DNA from: CAYQNU01 sp964419055 | GTDB taxonomy: Bacteria > Bacteroidota > Bacteroidia > Flavobacteriales_D > Parvicellaceae | Reading direction: 5' to 3' | Length of the DNA: 64,000 bases | Assembly: GCA_964419055.1 (NCBI GenBank) | Contig: CAYQNU010000016.1 | Coordinates: forward strand, 1 to 64,000 | Part shown: piece after piece, positions 1 to 8,684 of the stretch | Position numbering within the stretch: position 1 is the first letter of the stretch | How the letters are laid out: each line of letters begins with the position of its first letter | Translations under genes and position numbers: made by a program | The notes under the pieces: model-generated | Seen by the model: only the letters and a program-made list of their open reading frames with translations | Database searches by the model: none | What the model was told of the DNA's origin: nothing

Positions 1-223
1 TTGAGCAATATCCAAGAAGTTTTTTTTAAAAAAATCTATTTCACCCAACGGGTTTGTATTGTTTTTATTAGACGTTTCAGAAGTTGAGTATTCGGCTTAT
101 ATTTTTACTATATGCTGTATTGTTATTTCTAATTGAATTCTTGGCTAAGTTTCATTAAAGGGAATTTCTTTAAGAATTCCAACACATCAAAATTTTAGTA
201 GGGTAGTGCAGTTTGCTTTAGAC
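1..223. other. No gene recognised
   Basis: This stretch at the window edge, beyond the rplQ terminator, is AT-rich. I see no convincing reading frame, tRNA or promoter in it. A weak imperfect inverted repeat sits around 160-180. The neighbouring gene on the far side lies outside the window. Confidence 0.5.
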
Positions 224-263
224 AAAAAAAAAAATCCCGATTCATACAAATCGGGATTTTTTT
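224..263 (-). terminator. Intrinsic terminator after rplQ
   Basis: On the minus strand the transcript forms a perfect 9-bp stem (ATCCCGATT class, 234-242 with 249-257), flanked by A and T runs that extend the pairing and leave a long U tract. It lies about 20 bp past the rplQ stop codon and is the only clear terminator seen for the whole ribosomal block. Confidence 0.9.
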
Positions 264-283
264 AATTTATTGAGAAGTATAAC

Positions 284-820
284 TTATTCTTCTGTTTTTG
301 GCTCTTCTGTAGCGTCTTCAGCAGTAGCAGTTGGTTCTTCAGAAACTTTTGTTTCTTCTACAATTTTAGCATCTTCCACTTTCGTTTCAGTAACTTTTTT
401 TGCAGTGCTTCCACCTCTTCTTCTAGTTTTCTTCTTAGTATCAGTTCCACCCAATAATAATTCATTGAAATCTACCAATTCGATGATTGCCATTTCAGCG
501 TTATCACCTTGACGGTTTGGTAATTTAATGATACGAGTGTATCCACCTGGACGATCCATTACTTTTGGAGCAACATCTCTGAATAATTCTGAAGCAGCCT
601 CTTTACTTTTAAGATAGCTAAATACAACTCTTCTAGAGTGTGTTGTATCTGACTTAGACTTAGTCAACAATGGTTCAACGTACAATCTCAATGCTTTTGC
701 TTTTGCTACTGTTGTTGTAATTCTCTTGTGTTGAATAAGTGAACAAGCCATATTGGAAAGCATAGCCTTTCTATGTGCGCTTTTTCTTCCCAAGTGATTT
801 ACTTTATTTCCGTGTCTCAT
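284..820 (-). CDS. rplQ: 50S ribosomal protein bL17
   Basis: Large-subunit protein near the polypeptide exit region. Residues 1 to about 120 match the bL17 core, opening with the basic MRHGNKVNHLGR motif and containing the GGYTRI element. At 178 aa it is about 50 residues longer than the E. coli protein: the tail from about residue 128 is first Lys/Arg-rich, then Glu/Thr/Ala-rich, an extension common in Bacteroidota. It is the last gene of the block, 47 bp after rpoA, and is followed by a strong terminator. carA and eno, which usually follow rplQ in flavobacteria, are absent here and lie at 24770-27209. Confidence 0.97.
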   Translation of the reverse strand: MRHGNKVNHLGRKSAHRKAMLSNMACSLIQHKRITTTVAKAKALRLYVEPLLTKSKSDTTHSRRVVFSYLKSKEAASELFRDVAPKVMDRPGGYTRIIKLPNRQGDNAEMAIIELVDFNELLLGGTDTKKKTRRRGGSTAKKVTETKVEDAKIVEETKVSEEPTATAEDATEEPKTEE

Positions 821-867
821 TTTTGTTCGTATTTTATCAAAATTCGGTTACCCTAATCTTGAAAATA

Positions 868-1860
868 TTATTCTTTATCTAATTTATACTTTGAAATATC
901 CATTCCAAAGGTTAGTCCTTTTGCTTCAACTAAGTCTTCTAATTCAGTCAATGATTTTTTACCAAAGTTTCTGAATTTCAACATGTCGTTTTTATTGAAA
1001 GAAACCAGTTCACCTAACGTTTCAACGTCTGCAGCTTTCAAGCAATTTAATGCTCTTACTGACAAGTCCATATCCACTAATTTAGTTTTCAATAATTGTC
1101 TCATGTGTAATGAAGTCTCATCAAACTCTTCTGTTTCAGCTCTTTCTTGAGTATCTAATGTGATACGCTCGTCAGAGAATAACATAAAGTGGTGAATCAA
1201 AATCTTAGCAGCCTCTTTCAACGCTTCTTTTGAGTGAATAGAACCATCAGTCTGGATATCCAAAACTAATTTTTCATAATCTGTTTTTTGTTCTACACGG
1301 TAGTTATCGATAGAGTATTTTACATTTTTGATAGGTGTAAAAATAGAATCTACGAAAATAGTACCGATTGGAGCAGAAGAAGATTTGTGCTCTTCAGCTG
1401 GAACATATCCTCTACCTTTAACGATAGTTAATTCGATAGTAAGTTTCACAGAAGGCTCCATGTTACAGATTACTAAATCAGAATTTAACACTTGGAAAGA
1501 AGAAGTATATTTACCTATATCTCCAGCTGTGAATTTATCTTGACCAGAAATTTTTACTACTAATTTTTCAGAATCAGCATCTTCGATTTGTCTTTTAAAA
1601 CGAACTTGTTTAAGGTTAAGAATAATTTCTGTAACATCTTCAACAACTCCTTTAATAGAAGCAAATTCGTGATCAACACCTTCGATGCGAACCGAAGAGA
1701 TAGCAAAACCTTCTAATGAATTCAAAAGAATTCTACGAAGTGCGTTACCTATTGTGATACCGTAACCAGGTTCTAAAGGTCTGAATTCAAATTGACCATT
1801 AAAGTCATCTGAATCAATCATTATTACCTTGTCAGGTTTTTGGAAATCTAAAATTGCCAT
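868..1860 (-). CDS. rpoA: DNA-directed RNA polymerase alpha subunit
   Basis: Alpha subunit of RNA polymerase; the dimer nucleates core assembly. The 330-aa protein shows the N-terminal dimerisation domain (roughly residues 1-235, with the GYGITIGNALRRILL signature), an acidic linker, and the C-terminal domain (about 260-325) with the helix-hairpin-helix LSVRALNCLK region that contacts DNA and activators. Length and domain order are normal. It lies between rpsD and rplQ, the usual alpha-operon position, so it is co-transcribed with ribosomal proteins. Confidence 0.98.
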   Translation of the reverse strand: MAILDFQKPDKVIMIDSDDFNGQFEFRPLEPGYGITIGNALRRILLNSLEGFAISSVRIEGVDHEFASIKGVVEDVTEIILNLKQVRFKRQIEDADSEKLVVKISGQDKFTAGDIGKYTSSFQVLNSDLVICNMEPSVKLTIELTIVKGRGYVPAEEHKSSSAPIGTIFVDSIFTPIKNVKYSIDNYRVEQKTDYEKLVLDIQTDGSIHSKEALKEAAKILIHHFMLFSDERITLDTQERAETEEFDETSLHMRQLLKTKLVDMDLSVRALNCLKAADVETLGELVSFNKNDMLKFRNFGKKSLTELEDLVEAKGLTFGMDISKYKLDKE

Positions 1861-1890
1861 GATTTCAACTTAATTTAATTTATAAACTCA

Positions 1891-2496
1891 TTATTTAGAG
1901 TACAACTCTACGATTAATTGTTCCTTGATATTTTCAGGAATCTGATCTCTTGAAGGAGTAGCTTTCACTTCACCAGATAATTGTTCAGCGTTGAACAACA
2001 ACCATTCGTGAATTGATTTGTTTGTAGCTACTGCAGAAGAAACAATCGAAAGTGATTTAGATTTTTCTCTTACAGAAACAACATCACCTACTCTCAAAGT
2101 ATATGAAGGAATGTTTACTAATTCTCCATTAACTAAAATATGTCTATGACTTACCAATTGTCTAGCTCCATTTCTAGAGTTAGCCAAACCTAAACGGTAA
2201 ACAACGTTATCTAAACGTAATTCACACAATTGAAGTAAGATTTCACCAGTAATTCCTGATTTAGCATTTGCTTTTTTGAATATGTTAGAAAATTGTTTTT
2301 CTAAGATACCGTATGTGTATTTTGCTTTTTGTTTTTCAGCTAACTGAATTGCGTACTCTGATTGTTTACCTCTTCTTTTGTTAGGACCGTGCATCCCTGG
2401 AGGGTAATTTTTTTTCTCTAAAGCCTTGTCTGGGCCATAAATTGCTTCTCTAAATTTACGAGCAATCTTTGATTTTGGACCTGTATATCTTGCCAT
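1891..2496 (-). CDS. rpsD: 30S ribosomal protein uS4
   Basis: Primary 16S rRNA-binding protein that starts small-subunit assembly and in many bacteria represses its own operon. The 201-aa protein starts MARYTGPKSK, has the basic YPPGMHGPNKRRGKQSEYA segment and an S4 RNA-binding domain around residues 95-160. The N-terminal part lacks the cysteine cluster of zinc-binding S4 forms, so this is a zinc-independent type. It lies 28 bp after rpsK and 30 bp before rpoA. Confidence 0.97.
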   Translation of the reverse strand: MARYTGPKSKIARKFREAIYGPDKALEKKNYPPGMHGPNKRRGKQSEYAIQLAEKQKAKYTYGILEKQFSNIFKKANAKSGITGEILLQLCELRLDNVVYRLGLANSRNGARQLVSHRHILVNGELVNIPSYTLRVGDVVSVREKSKSLSIVSSAVATNKSIHEWLLFNAEQLSGEVKATPSRDQIPENIKEQLIVELYSK

Positions 2497-2524
2497 TTCT
2501 TTTTCTTATTACAATTACAACTAA

Positions 2525-2908
2525 TTAAACTCTACGTTTTTTTGGTGGACGACAACCATTGTGTGGCATCGGAGTTACGTCAACTATTTCAGTAACTTCT
2601 ATACCTGAATTATGGATGCTACGAATTGCAGATTCTCTACCTTGTCCTGGTCCTTTTACGAAAACTTTTACTTTTCTTAAACCATATTCGAAAGCTTCTT
2701 TAGAACAATCTTCAGCAGCTACTTGAGCAGCATAAGGAGTGTTTTTCTTAGAACCTCTAAAACCCATTTTACCAGCAGATGACCAAGAAATTACTTGTCC
2801 GCTAGCATTACAAAGTGAAATAATCAAATTGTTAAATGTTGACTGTACGTGGGCTTGACCTATTGGGTCAACTTTCACATTTTTTTTCTTTTTTGATGAC
2901 TTTGCCAT
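2525..2908 (-). CDS. rpsK: 30S ribosomal protein uS11
   Basis: Small-subunit platform protein next to the E site and the Shine-Dalgarno helix. The 127-aa protein has the family core (AHVQSTFNNLIISL, GFRGSKKNTPYAAQ, GPGQGRESAIRS) and ends in the strongly basic RPPKKRRV tail. The extra lysines at the start (KSSKKKKNVK) are typical of the family. It follows rpsM by 14 bp. Confidence 0.97.
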   Translation of the reverse strand: MAKSSKKKKNVKVDPIGQAHVQSTFNNLIISLCNASGQVISWSSAGKMGFRGSKKNTPYAAQVAAEDCSKEAFEYGLRKVKVFVKGPGQGRESAIRSIHNSGIEVTEIVDVTPMPHNGCRPPKKRRV

Positions 2909-2922
2909 AATAATTCTATTTA

Positions 2923-3312
2923 TTATTTAGTTGCTTTCTTTTTGTTAGCAACTGTTTTTCTTTTACCTTTTCTAGTACGAGAGTTGTTTTTAGTTCTTTG
3001 ACCTCTCAATGGTAAACCAAGACGATGACGAATTCCTCTTGTACAACCAATGTCCATAAGACGTTTGATGCTTAATTGGATTTCAGATCTTAGTGCACCT
3101 TCTACTTTAAGGTTTAATTCTTTGTCATCAGAAATAATGCTACGGATTGCTCCGATTTGGTCATCATTCCAATCTTGAACTTTTACGTTCTCATCTACAC
3201 CAGCCTTGTTTAAGACTTTTTTAGCGGTGCTTCTTCCTATACCATAAATATAAGTTAAGGCGATAGCCCCTCTTTTATTTTTTGGTATATCAATACCTGC
3301 AATTCTTGCCAT
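2923..3312 (-). CDS. rpsM: 30S ribosomal protein uS13
   Basis: Head protein of the small subunit that contacts P-site tRNA and bridges to the large subunit. The 129-aa protein begins MARIAGIDIPKNKRG, has the helix-hairpin-helix TYIYGIGRSTAKKVL segment (about residues 20-35), and ends in the basic tail (RTKNNSRTRKGKRKT and following) that reaches tRNA. First large gene of the alpha cluster, directly after rpmJ. Confidence 0.97.
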   Translation of the reverse strand: MARIAGIDIPKNKRGAIALTYIYGIGRSTAKKVLNKAGVDENVKVQDWNDDQIGAIRSIISDDKELNLKVEGALRSEIQLSIKRLMDIGCTRGIRHRLGLPLRGQRTKNNSRTRKGKRKTVANKKKATK

Positions 3313-3342
3313 AGTTTAAATTAAATAATAATTATATTGATA

Positions 3343-3459
3343 TTATCCTTGACGTTGTTTTAGTTTCGGATTTTTTTTATTGATGATGTACAATCTGCCT
3401 TTTCTGCTAACGATTTTACAGTCTTCAGATCTTTTTTTGAGTGATGCTCTAATTTTCAT
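3343..3459 (-). CDS. rpmJ: 50S ribosomal protein bL36
   Basis: Reading the minus strand from the ATG at 3459 gives a 38-aa basic protein that starts MKIRASLKKR and ends NPKLKQRQG, the bL36 signature. The zinc-binding Cys/His set of C+ forms is reduced to a single Cys (residue 14), so this is a zinc-free C- paralogue, as is common in Bacteroidota. It sits in its standard place between infA and rpsM. It is assigned from position and sequence because it is so short. Confidence 0.95.
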   Translation of the reverse strand: MKIRASLKKRSEDCKIVSRKGRLYIINKKNPKLKQRQG

Positions 3460-3471
3460 TTTTTCTACTTC

Positions 3472-3690
3472 TTATTTATATCTAAAAGTTATTCTTCCTT
3501 TTGTTAGGTCATAAGGTGACATTTCTAGTTTCACTTTATCTCCTGGTAAAATTCGAATATAATGCATACGCATTTTACCCGAAATGTGTGCAGTTAATAT
3601 ATGACCATTTTCCAACTCCACACGAAACATTGCGTTTGACAATGCTTCTATTATTGTTCCATCTTGTTCTATCGATGTTTGTTTTGCCAT
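3472..3690 (-). CDS. infA: Translation initiation factor IF-1
   Basis: Binds the A site of the 30S subunit during initiation. The 72-aa protein is a single S1/OB fold: MAKQTSIEQDGTIIEAL, FRVELENGH, HISGKMRMHYIRILPGDKV and a closing GRITFRYK all match IF-1. The length is exactly that of the family. The gene begins 3 bp after the map stop codon, so it is translated from the same message, and rpmJ follows 12 bp later. Confidence 0.97.
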   Translation of the reverse strand: MAKQTSIEQDGTIIEALSNAMFRVELENGHILTAHISGKMRMHYIRILPGDKVKLEMSPYDLTKGRITFRYK

Positions 3691-3693
3691 AAG

Positions 3694-4470
3694 TTATTTT
3701 TGTACAAGTACTGCTTCTATATATTCAAATGTTGATAAAACCATAGGTCCATCTTCACTAATTGCCACATCGTGTTCAAAATGTGCGGAAGGCAAACCAT
3801 CTTTTGTAACGATTGTCCAACCGTCACTCAATTGTTTAATATCTTTTGTTCCCATGTTGATCATTGGTTCAATCGCTATTACCAATCCTTCTTTTAATTT
3901 AGGACCTCTGCCTTTTTTTCCGTAGTTAGGAACTTCAGGTGCTTCATGTAAGGATTTCCCTAAACCATGACCAACCATTTCTCTAACCACACTGAACTTA
4001 TTGAGTTCTGCATGCAATTGACACGCAAAACCAATGTCGCCTACTGTATTTCCTACGATGCATTGTTCAATGGCTTTTGTCAAACATTCTTTGGTTACGC
4101 GGAGTAACTTTTGAACTTCTGGTTTTACTTCACCTACCTCAAAGGTATATGCCGAATCACCATAAAAACCATTCATTAACACGCCACAATCTACAGAGAC
4201 TATGTCTCCGCTTTCAAGTGGTTTTGTAGTAGGTAATCCGTGAACTACTGCTTCATTCACCGAACAAAGCAATGTGCTTGGACAACCATACAGACCTTTA
4301 AATCCGGGTTTACCACCGTTATCAAGAATAAACTCTTCAGCTATTCTATCTAATTCCTGTGTGGTAACACCAGGTTTAATTAATTTAGCTACTTCAGCTA
4401 ATGTTTTTCCAACAAGTAAAGAACTTTGCCGTAATATTTCTATTTCGTCTTTGGTTTTGTAAATTATCAT
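3694..4470 (-). CDS. map: Type I methionine aminopeptidase
   Basis: Removes the initiator methionine from nascent proteins. The 258-aa single-domain type I enzyme shows the metal ligands in order: Asp in SVDCGV, Asp in YGDSAYTF, His in GHGLGKSLHEAP, Glu in AIEPMI and Glu in the C-terminal SEDGP context; the His of FEHDVAIS completes the pocket. secY lies just upstream and infA follows after 3 bp. The secY-map-infA order without adk is usual for Bacteroidota. Confidence 0.97.
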   Translation of the reverse strand: MIIYKTKDEIEILRQSSLLVGKTLAEVAKLIKPGVTTQELDRIAEEFILDNGGKPGFKGLYGCPSTLLCSVNEAVVHGLPTTKPLESGDIVSVDCGVLMNGFYGDSAYTFEVGEVKPEVQKLLRVTKECLTKAIEQCIVGNTVGDIGFACQLHAELNKFSVVREMVGHGLGKSLHEAPEVPNYGKKGRGPKLKEGLVIAIEPMINMGTKDIKQLSDGWTIVTKDGLPSAHFEHDVAISEDGPMVLSTFEYIEAVLVQK

Positions 4471-4485
4471 TTAACAAATCCTTAA

Positions 4486-5811
4486 TTACATACCTTGCGG
4501 TAAGCTAACTGGAGCATTAGCAGTTGTTCTACCTTTAAGTCTTCCAGTTTTCATTAATCCATCATATTCATTATTCATCAAGTGAGTTTCCACTTGTTGT
4601 AATGTATCTAATACAACCCCAACCATAATCAATAAAGAAGTTCCTCCATAGAAGTAAGCAAAAGCTGACTGTATGTTGGCGTTCATTGCGAATGCGGGTA
4701 AAATTGCTATAAGTCCTAAAAATATAGATCCTGGTAAAATCAATCTTGACAACAATGAATCAATAAATTCAGAGGTATTTTTTCCTGGTTTTACACCTGG
4801 GATAAAAGCACCGCTTCTTTTTAACTCATCAGCCATTTGATTTGGGTTCATCATAATTGCAGTATAGAAATAAGTAAATACAACAATCAACAAGAAGAAG
4901 GTGAAGTTATACCAAAATCCTTGAATGTTTGAAAACATTGAAAAACCAGTCATTGCAGGGATGATCATTAATGCTTGAGCAAAGATGATTGGCATTACAC
5001 CCGCTTGGTTAATTTTCAAAGGTATGTAAGAACGTTGACCACCTTGAACAGCTTGTTTACCTCCACGAGTACTTACGATTCGTTTAGCCGAGTGTACGGG
5101 AATTCTGCGTGTACCTTGAACCAACATTACAGTGGCCAATACAACAAAGAATAGCGCAACGATTTCGACTAACAATATAACCATACCGCCATCAGTTGTT
5201 TTGGCACCTAACTCAGCAAATAAAGCTGCTGGTAAGTTTGCTATAATACCAATTGAGATGATTAAAGATACACCATTACCAATTCCTCTATCTGTAATTC
5301 TTTCACCAATCCAAGTCACAAATAAGGTACCTGCGGTTAAGATGAATACAGTTTGGAACCACCACATCCAGCTTGACCACTCTGGAACAGCATCTTGACC
5401 AACGTAGGCTAAGATGTAAGTTGGACCTTGTGCGATACAAATAGCAATGGTTAAATAGCGGGTAAGACGATTAATTTTCTTTCTACCACTTTCACCCTCA
5501 CGTTGCATTTTTTGAATAGAAGGAACCGCTAACCCTAAAAGTTGCATTACAATGGACGCAGAAATATAGGGCATAATTCCAAGGGCCATAATTGACGCTC
5601 TAGAAAATGCACCTCCTGCAAACATATCAATAATTCCTAAGATTCCATCGTTACCACTTGATGTGCTATTTAATCTAGCGAAATCAATTCCTGGTAAAAC
5701 GATATAAGAACCAACGCGATATACCAAAATTAGAAGAAGCGTATAGTTAATACGCTTTTTTAATTCTGGTACACTCCAAATGTTTTTTAATGTCTTAATA
5801 AAATCCTTCAT
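4486..5811 (-). CDS. secY: Preprotein translocase subunit SecY
   Basis: Channel-forming membrane subunit of the Sec translocon. The 441-aa protein has about ten hydrophobic segments, the plug-region motif following TM1 (GIIDMFAGGAFSRASIMALGIMPYISASI), cytoplasmic loop RIPVHSAKR and the loop ending GVKPGKNTSEF before TM9. It lies after rplO, the standard spc-operon place, and exports the many signal-peptide proteins seen elsewhere in this window, including T9SS clients that cross the inner membrane first. Confidence 0.98.
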   Translation of the reverse strand: MKDFIKTLKNIWSVPELKKRINYTLLLILVYRVGSYIVLPGIDFARLNSTSSGNDGILGIIDMFAGGAFSRASIMALGIMPYISASIVMQLLGLAVPSIQKMQREGESGRKKINRLTRYLTIAICIAQGPTYILAYVGQDAVPEWSSWMWWFQTVFILTAGTLFVTWIGERITDRGIGNGVSLIISIGIIANLPAALFAELGAKTTDGGMVILLVEIVALFFVVLATVMLVQGTRRIPVHSAKRIVSTRGGKQAVQGGQRSYIPLKINQAGVMPIIFAQALMIIPAMTGFSMFSNIQGFWYNFTFFLLIVVFTYFYTAIMMNPNQMADELKRSGAFIPGVKPGKNTSEFIDSLLSRLILPGSIFLGLIAILPAFAMNANIQSAFAYFYGGTSLLIMVGVVLDTLQQVETHLMNNEYDGLMKTGRLKGRTTANAPVSLPQGM

Positions 5812-5823
5812 TAGGTATTTTTC

Positions 5824-6273
5824 TTATTTTATAATTTCAACTGATCCTTTAGCTCCTTCAATTGCTTTCAAAGCACTTGCTGAAAAAGCATGAACTTTAA
5901 TAGTTAAAGCAGAAGTAACTGTTCCTCTTCCTAAAATTTTAATTAAGTCTTTTTTATTAGCAAGACCATTTTGAATCAACAATTCAGCTGTAATTTCAGT
6001 TACTTTAGTAGCATCTGCTAATTTTTGAATTGTATCAAGGTTAATACCTTTGTATTCAACACGGTTAATGTTAGTAAAACCAAATTTAGGTAATCTTCTT
6101 TGAATAGGCATTTGTCCACCTTCAAAACCGATTTTGCTTTTATAACCAGATCTAGATTTAGCTCCTTTGTGACCTCTTGTTGCTGTTCCACCGTGACCAG
6201 AACCTTCACCTCTACCAATACGTTTCATGTTTTTGGTAGATCCTTCTGCTGGTGTTAAATTATGTAAGTTCAT
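5824..6273 (-). CDS. rplO: 50S ribosomal protein uL15
   Basis: Late-assembly large-subunit protein. The 149-aa product opens MNLHNLTPAEGSTK, followed by the glycine/arginine-rich loop (GRGEGSGHGGTATRGHKG) that threads into 23S rRNA, the FEGGQMPIQRRLPKFGF motif and a C-terminal globular half ending SVEIIK. Located between rpmD and secY with 12 bp to secY. Confidence 0.97.
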   Translation of the reverse strand: MNLHNLTPAEGSTKNMKRIGRGEGSGHGGTATRGHKGAKSRSGYKSKIGFEGGQMPIQRRLPKFGFTNINRVEYKGINLDTIQKLADATKVTEITAELLIQNGLANKKDLIKILGRGTVTSALTIKVHAFSASALKAIEGAKGSVEIIK

Positions 6274-6296
6274 TTAAATTGAATTTTAAACTATTA

Positions 6297-6473
6297 TTAT
6301 TCTTCTATTCTTAACATATGTTGAACTTTGTTCACCATACCTTTAATTTGAGGTGTAGCTTCGTGTTCAACAGTTCTATGCAATTTTCCTAAACCTAGAG
6401 CTTTCAAAGTTCTTTTTTGACGTTCTGGTCTATTGATTGCACTCTTAACTTGAGTTATTTTTATTGTTGCCAT
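6297..6473 (-). CDS. rpmD: 50S ribosomal protein uL30
   Basis: The ATG at 6473 on the minus strand opens a 58-codon frame starting MATIKITQVKSAINRPERQK, then TLKALGLGKLHRTVEHE and ending QHMLRIEE, which matches uL30 throughout. Stop TAA at 6297-6299 is followed by further stops. It sits between rpsE (20 bp) and rplO (23 bp), its standard position. Confidence 0.96.
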   Translation of the reverse strand: MATIKITQVKSAINRPERQKRTLKALGLGKLHRTVEHEATPQIKGMVNKVQHMLRIEE

Positions 6474-6493
6474 TTTTATTGGTAGTTTATCTA

Positions 6494-7012
6494 TTATCCG
6501 TTAAATACTCTTTCTAAAGAAATACCTCTTTTTCTTGCAATTGCATTAGCATCTTTTAATTCAGATAATGCTTTGATAGTAGCTTTAACAACGTTGTGAG
6601 GGTTAGATGATCCTTGAGATTTAGCTAACACGTTGTGAACACCAGCACTTTCTAAAACGGCACGCATTGCACCACCAGCGATAATTCCGGTACCTTCAGA
6701 AGCAGGTTTTAAATAAACTTTTGCTCCATCAGATTTAATTAAGATATCGTGAGGTAATGTATTATTAACGATAGAAACGGTAATTAAATTCTTTTTTGCT
6801 TCTTCAATAGCTTTTGCAATAGCTTCTGTAACTTCTTTAGCTTTACCTAATCCGTGACCAACAGTCCCGTTTTCATTACCAACTACTACGATTGCAGAAA
6901 AACTGAATGTTCTACCACCTTTAGTTACTTTAGTTACACGGTTTACAGCAACTAATTTATCTTTAAGTTCTGTTTCGGTAGCTTTGATGTTTTTTTCTTT
7001 CGACTTTGCCAT
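6494..7012 (-). CDS. rpsE: 30S ribosomal protein uS5
   Basis: Decoding-fidelity protein at the mRNA entry region. The 172-aa protein has the N-terminal dsRNA-binding-like domain (about residues 15-85, with VTKVTKGGRTFSFSAIVVVG and GHGLGKAKEVTEAI) and the C-terminal domain with the GTGIIAGGAMRAVLE motif. Residues where spectinomycin-resistance mutations usually fall (the KGGR loop) look normal. It begins 5 bp after rplR. Confidence 0.97.
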   Translation of the reverse strand: MAKSKEKNIKATETELKDKLVAVNRVTKVTKGGRTFSFSAIVVVGNENGTVGHGLGKAKEVTEAIAKAIEEAKKNLITVSIVNNTLPHDILIKSDGAKVYLKPASEGTGIIAGGAMRAVLESAGVHNVLAKSQGSSNPHNVVKATIKALSELKDANAIARKRGISLERVFNG

Positions 7013-7017
7013 TGTTA

Positions 7018-7371
7018 TTAAAATTTTAGTCCACCTTCACGAGCCGCTTCTGCTAAAGCTTGAACTCTACCGTGGTATAAATATCCATTTCTATCAAATA
7101 CACAAGATTCAACACCAGCTTTAACTGCGTTTTCAGCAATCATTTTACCGATCATTTTTGCTTGTTCAATTTTAGCTACTTTTTGAGCTGATTCATTTTT
7201 TAATGATGAAGCTGAAGCTAAAGTAATACCTTTTGAATCATCTATAATTTGAGCGTAAATTTGTTTGTTACTTCTGTAAACAGATAAACGAGGTCTTTCT
7301 GTTGTTCCAGTAATAACTTTACGAACTCTTCTTTTGATTCGAATTCTTCTTTCGAGTTTTGTTAAGGCCAT
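7018..7371 (-). CDS. rplR: 50S ribosomal protein uL18
   Basis: 5S rRNA-binding protein of the central protuberance. The 117-aa product has the basic N terminus (MALTKLERRIRIKRRVRKV), the TERPRLSVYRSNKQIYAQIIDD core and the closing YHGRVQALAEAAREGGLKF motif typical of L18. It lies between rplF and rpsE in the spc order. Confidence 0.97.
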   Translation of the reverse strand: MALTKLERRIRIKRRVRKVITGTTERPRLSVYRSNKQIYAQIIDDSKGITLASASSLKNESAQKVAKIEQAKMIGKMIAENAVKAGVESCVFDRNGYLYHGRVQALAEAAREGGLKF

Positions 7372-7392
7372 TTTCTTTAAAATTTAATCCTA

Positions 7393-7950
7393 TTATTTTT
7401 TACCTGCTGACTTACCAGCTTTTCTTCTTAATACTTCACCTTTAAACTTGATACCTTTTCCTTTGTATGGTTCTGGTTTTCTGAATGATCTTATTTTCGC
7501 TGCAATTTGACCAATCAATTGTTTATCAAATGAAGACAACTGTATTTCTGGGTTTTTACCTTTTTCTGCTACAGTTACAACTTTTACTTCTGTTGGAAGT
7601 TCAAATACAATAGGGTGAGAGTATCCTAGAGACAATTCTAAAACTTGTCCAGTGGCTGATGCTCTGTATCCAACACCTACTAATTCTTGCACAGTTGTAA
7701 ATCCTTCTGTTACACCAACAATCATATTGTTTACCAGTGCTCTAGACAAACCATGTAATGATCTGTGTGTTTTTTCATCAGAGCTTCTAGAAAATTCAAT
7801 AATTCCTCCATCAATTTTTACAGTGATGGCTGGATCAATTGTTTGTGTTAATGTACCTAACTTACCTTTTACCGTAATTACATTTTCAGAAGATAAATTT
7901 ACATCAACTCCTGAAGGTATAGTAATGGGTGCTTTTCCTATTCTTGACAT
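7393..7950 (-). CDS. rplF: 50S ribosomal protein uL6
   Basis: Large-subunit protein near the factor-binding site. The 185-aa protein contains two tandem L6 repeats; landmark motifs are MSRIGKAPITIP at the start, RALVNNMIVGVTEGF, ELVGVGYRA and the C-terminal PEPYKGKGIKFKGEVLRRKAGKS segment. It lies 15 bp after rpsH. Confidence 0.97.
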   Translation of the reverse strand: MSRIGKAPITIPSGVDVNLSSENVITVKGKLGTLTQTIDPAITVKIDGGIIEFSRSSDEKTHRSLHGLSRALVNNMIVGVTEGFTTVQELVGVGYRASATGQVLELSLGYSHPIVFELPTEVKVVTVAEKGKNPEIQLSSFDKQLIGQIAAKIRSFRKPEPYKGKGIKFKGEVLRRKAGKSAGKK

Positions 7951-7965
7951 GACTATTCTTATTTT

Positions 7966-8367
7966 TTAATGAACGAAACAGATGATTTCTCCACCAACGT
8001 TATCTTTTCTTGCTTCTTTATCTGTAATTAAACCTTTAGAAGTACTGATAATAGCTATTCCTAAACCATTTTTAACTCGAGGTAAAGAATCAGCACCGGC
8101 ATATTTTCTCAAACCTGATTTACTCACTCTCTCTAAACCTGCAATAGCTGGCTCATTGTTATATGAGTTGTATTTCAATGCTATTTTGATAATTCCTTGT
8201 TTGCTATCATCTTCAAATTTGTAGCTAAGGATATATCCTTTCTCAAAAAGGATTTTAGTGATATCCTTTTTCATGTTTGAAGCTGGAATTTCAACTATTT
8301 TATGACCTACACGGCTTGCGTTTCTAATTCTTGTTAAATAGTCCGCTATTGGATCTGTAACTTTCAT
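7966..8367 (-). CDS. rpsH: 30S ribosomal protein uS8
   Basis: Central-domain 16S rRNA binder, and spc-operon translational regulator in E. coli. The 133-aa protein starts MKVTDPIADYLTRIRNA, has KSGLRKYAGADSLPRVKNGLG in the C-terminal domain and the conserved GIAIISTSKGLITDKEARK ending. Length and motifs are normal. Confidence 0.97.
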   Translation of the reverse strand: MKVTDPIADYLTRIRNASRVGHKIVEIPASNMKKDITKILFEKGYILSYKFEDDSKQGIIKIALKYNSYNNEPAIAGLERVSKSGLRKYAGADSLPRVKNGLGIAIISTSKGLITDKEARKDNVGGEIICFVH

Positions 8368-8391
8368 TTCTCTAATTTATAAAATCAATAA

Positions 8392-8679
8392 TTACCAACT
8401 TGCTTTTGTAACTCCTGGTATTTTACCAAATAGAGCCATTTCTCTAAAGGTAACACGTGAAATACCAAATTGTCTCATATATCCTCTAGGTCTACCTGTA
8501 AGTTGGCATCTATTATGTTTGCGTATAGCCATAGAGTTTTTTGGAAGCTTTTGTAGGGCCATCATAGCATCCCAATCGCCTTTATTTGCAGCTTCTCTTA
8601 ATTCCGTTCTTTTATTTTCGTAGCGAGCAGCCAAGTATTCAACTTTTCTTGCTTTAGCTTTTTTTGATTCTTTTGCCAT
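8392..8679 (-). CDS. rpsN: 30S ribosomal protein uS14, zinc-free form
   Basis: Head protein of the small subunit. The 95-aa product carries the family end motif (NRCQLTGRPRGYMRQFGISRVTFREMA, closing GVTKASW). It is the long C- form: the CxxC pairs of zinc-binding S14 are missing and only one Cys remains. Together with the zinc-free bL36 and uS4 it suggests ribosomes that need little zinc. It begins 5 bp after rplE. Confidence 0.96.
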   Translation of the reverse strand: MAKESKKAKARKVEYLAARYENKRTELREAANKGDWDAMMALQKLPKNSMAIRKHNRCQLTGRPRGYMRQFGISRVTFREMALFGKIPGVTKASW

Positions 8680-8684
8680 CTCGG

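Noticed and set aside
160..180. Second terminator or regulatory hairpin downstream of rplQ
   Set aside because: The inverted repeat is imperfect, AT-rich and lies beyond the strong terminator, with no gene end next to it.
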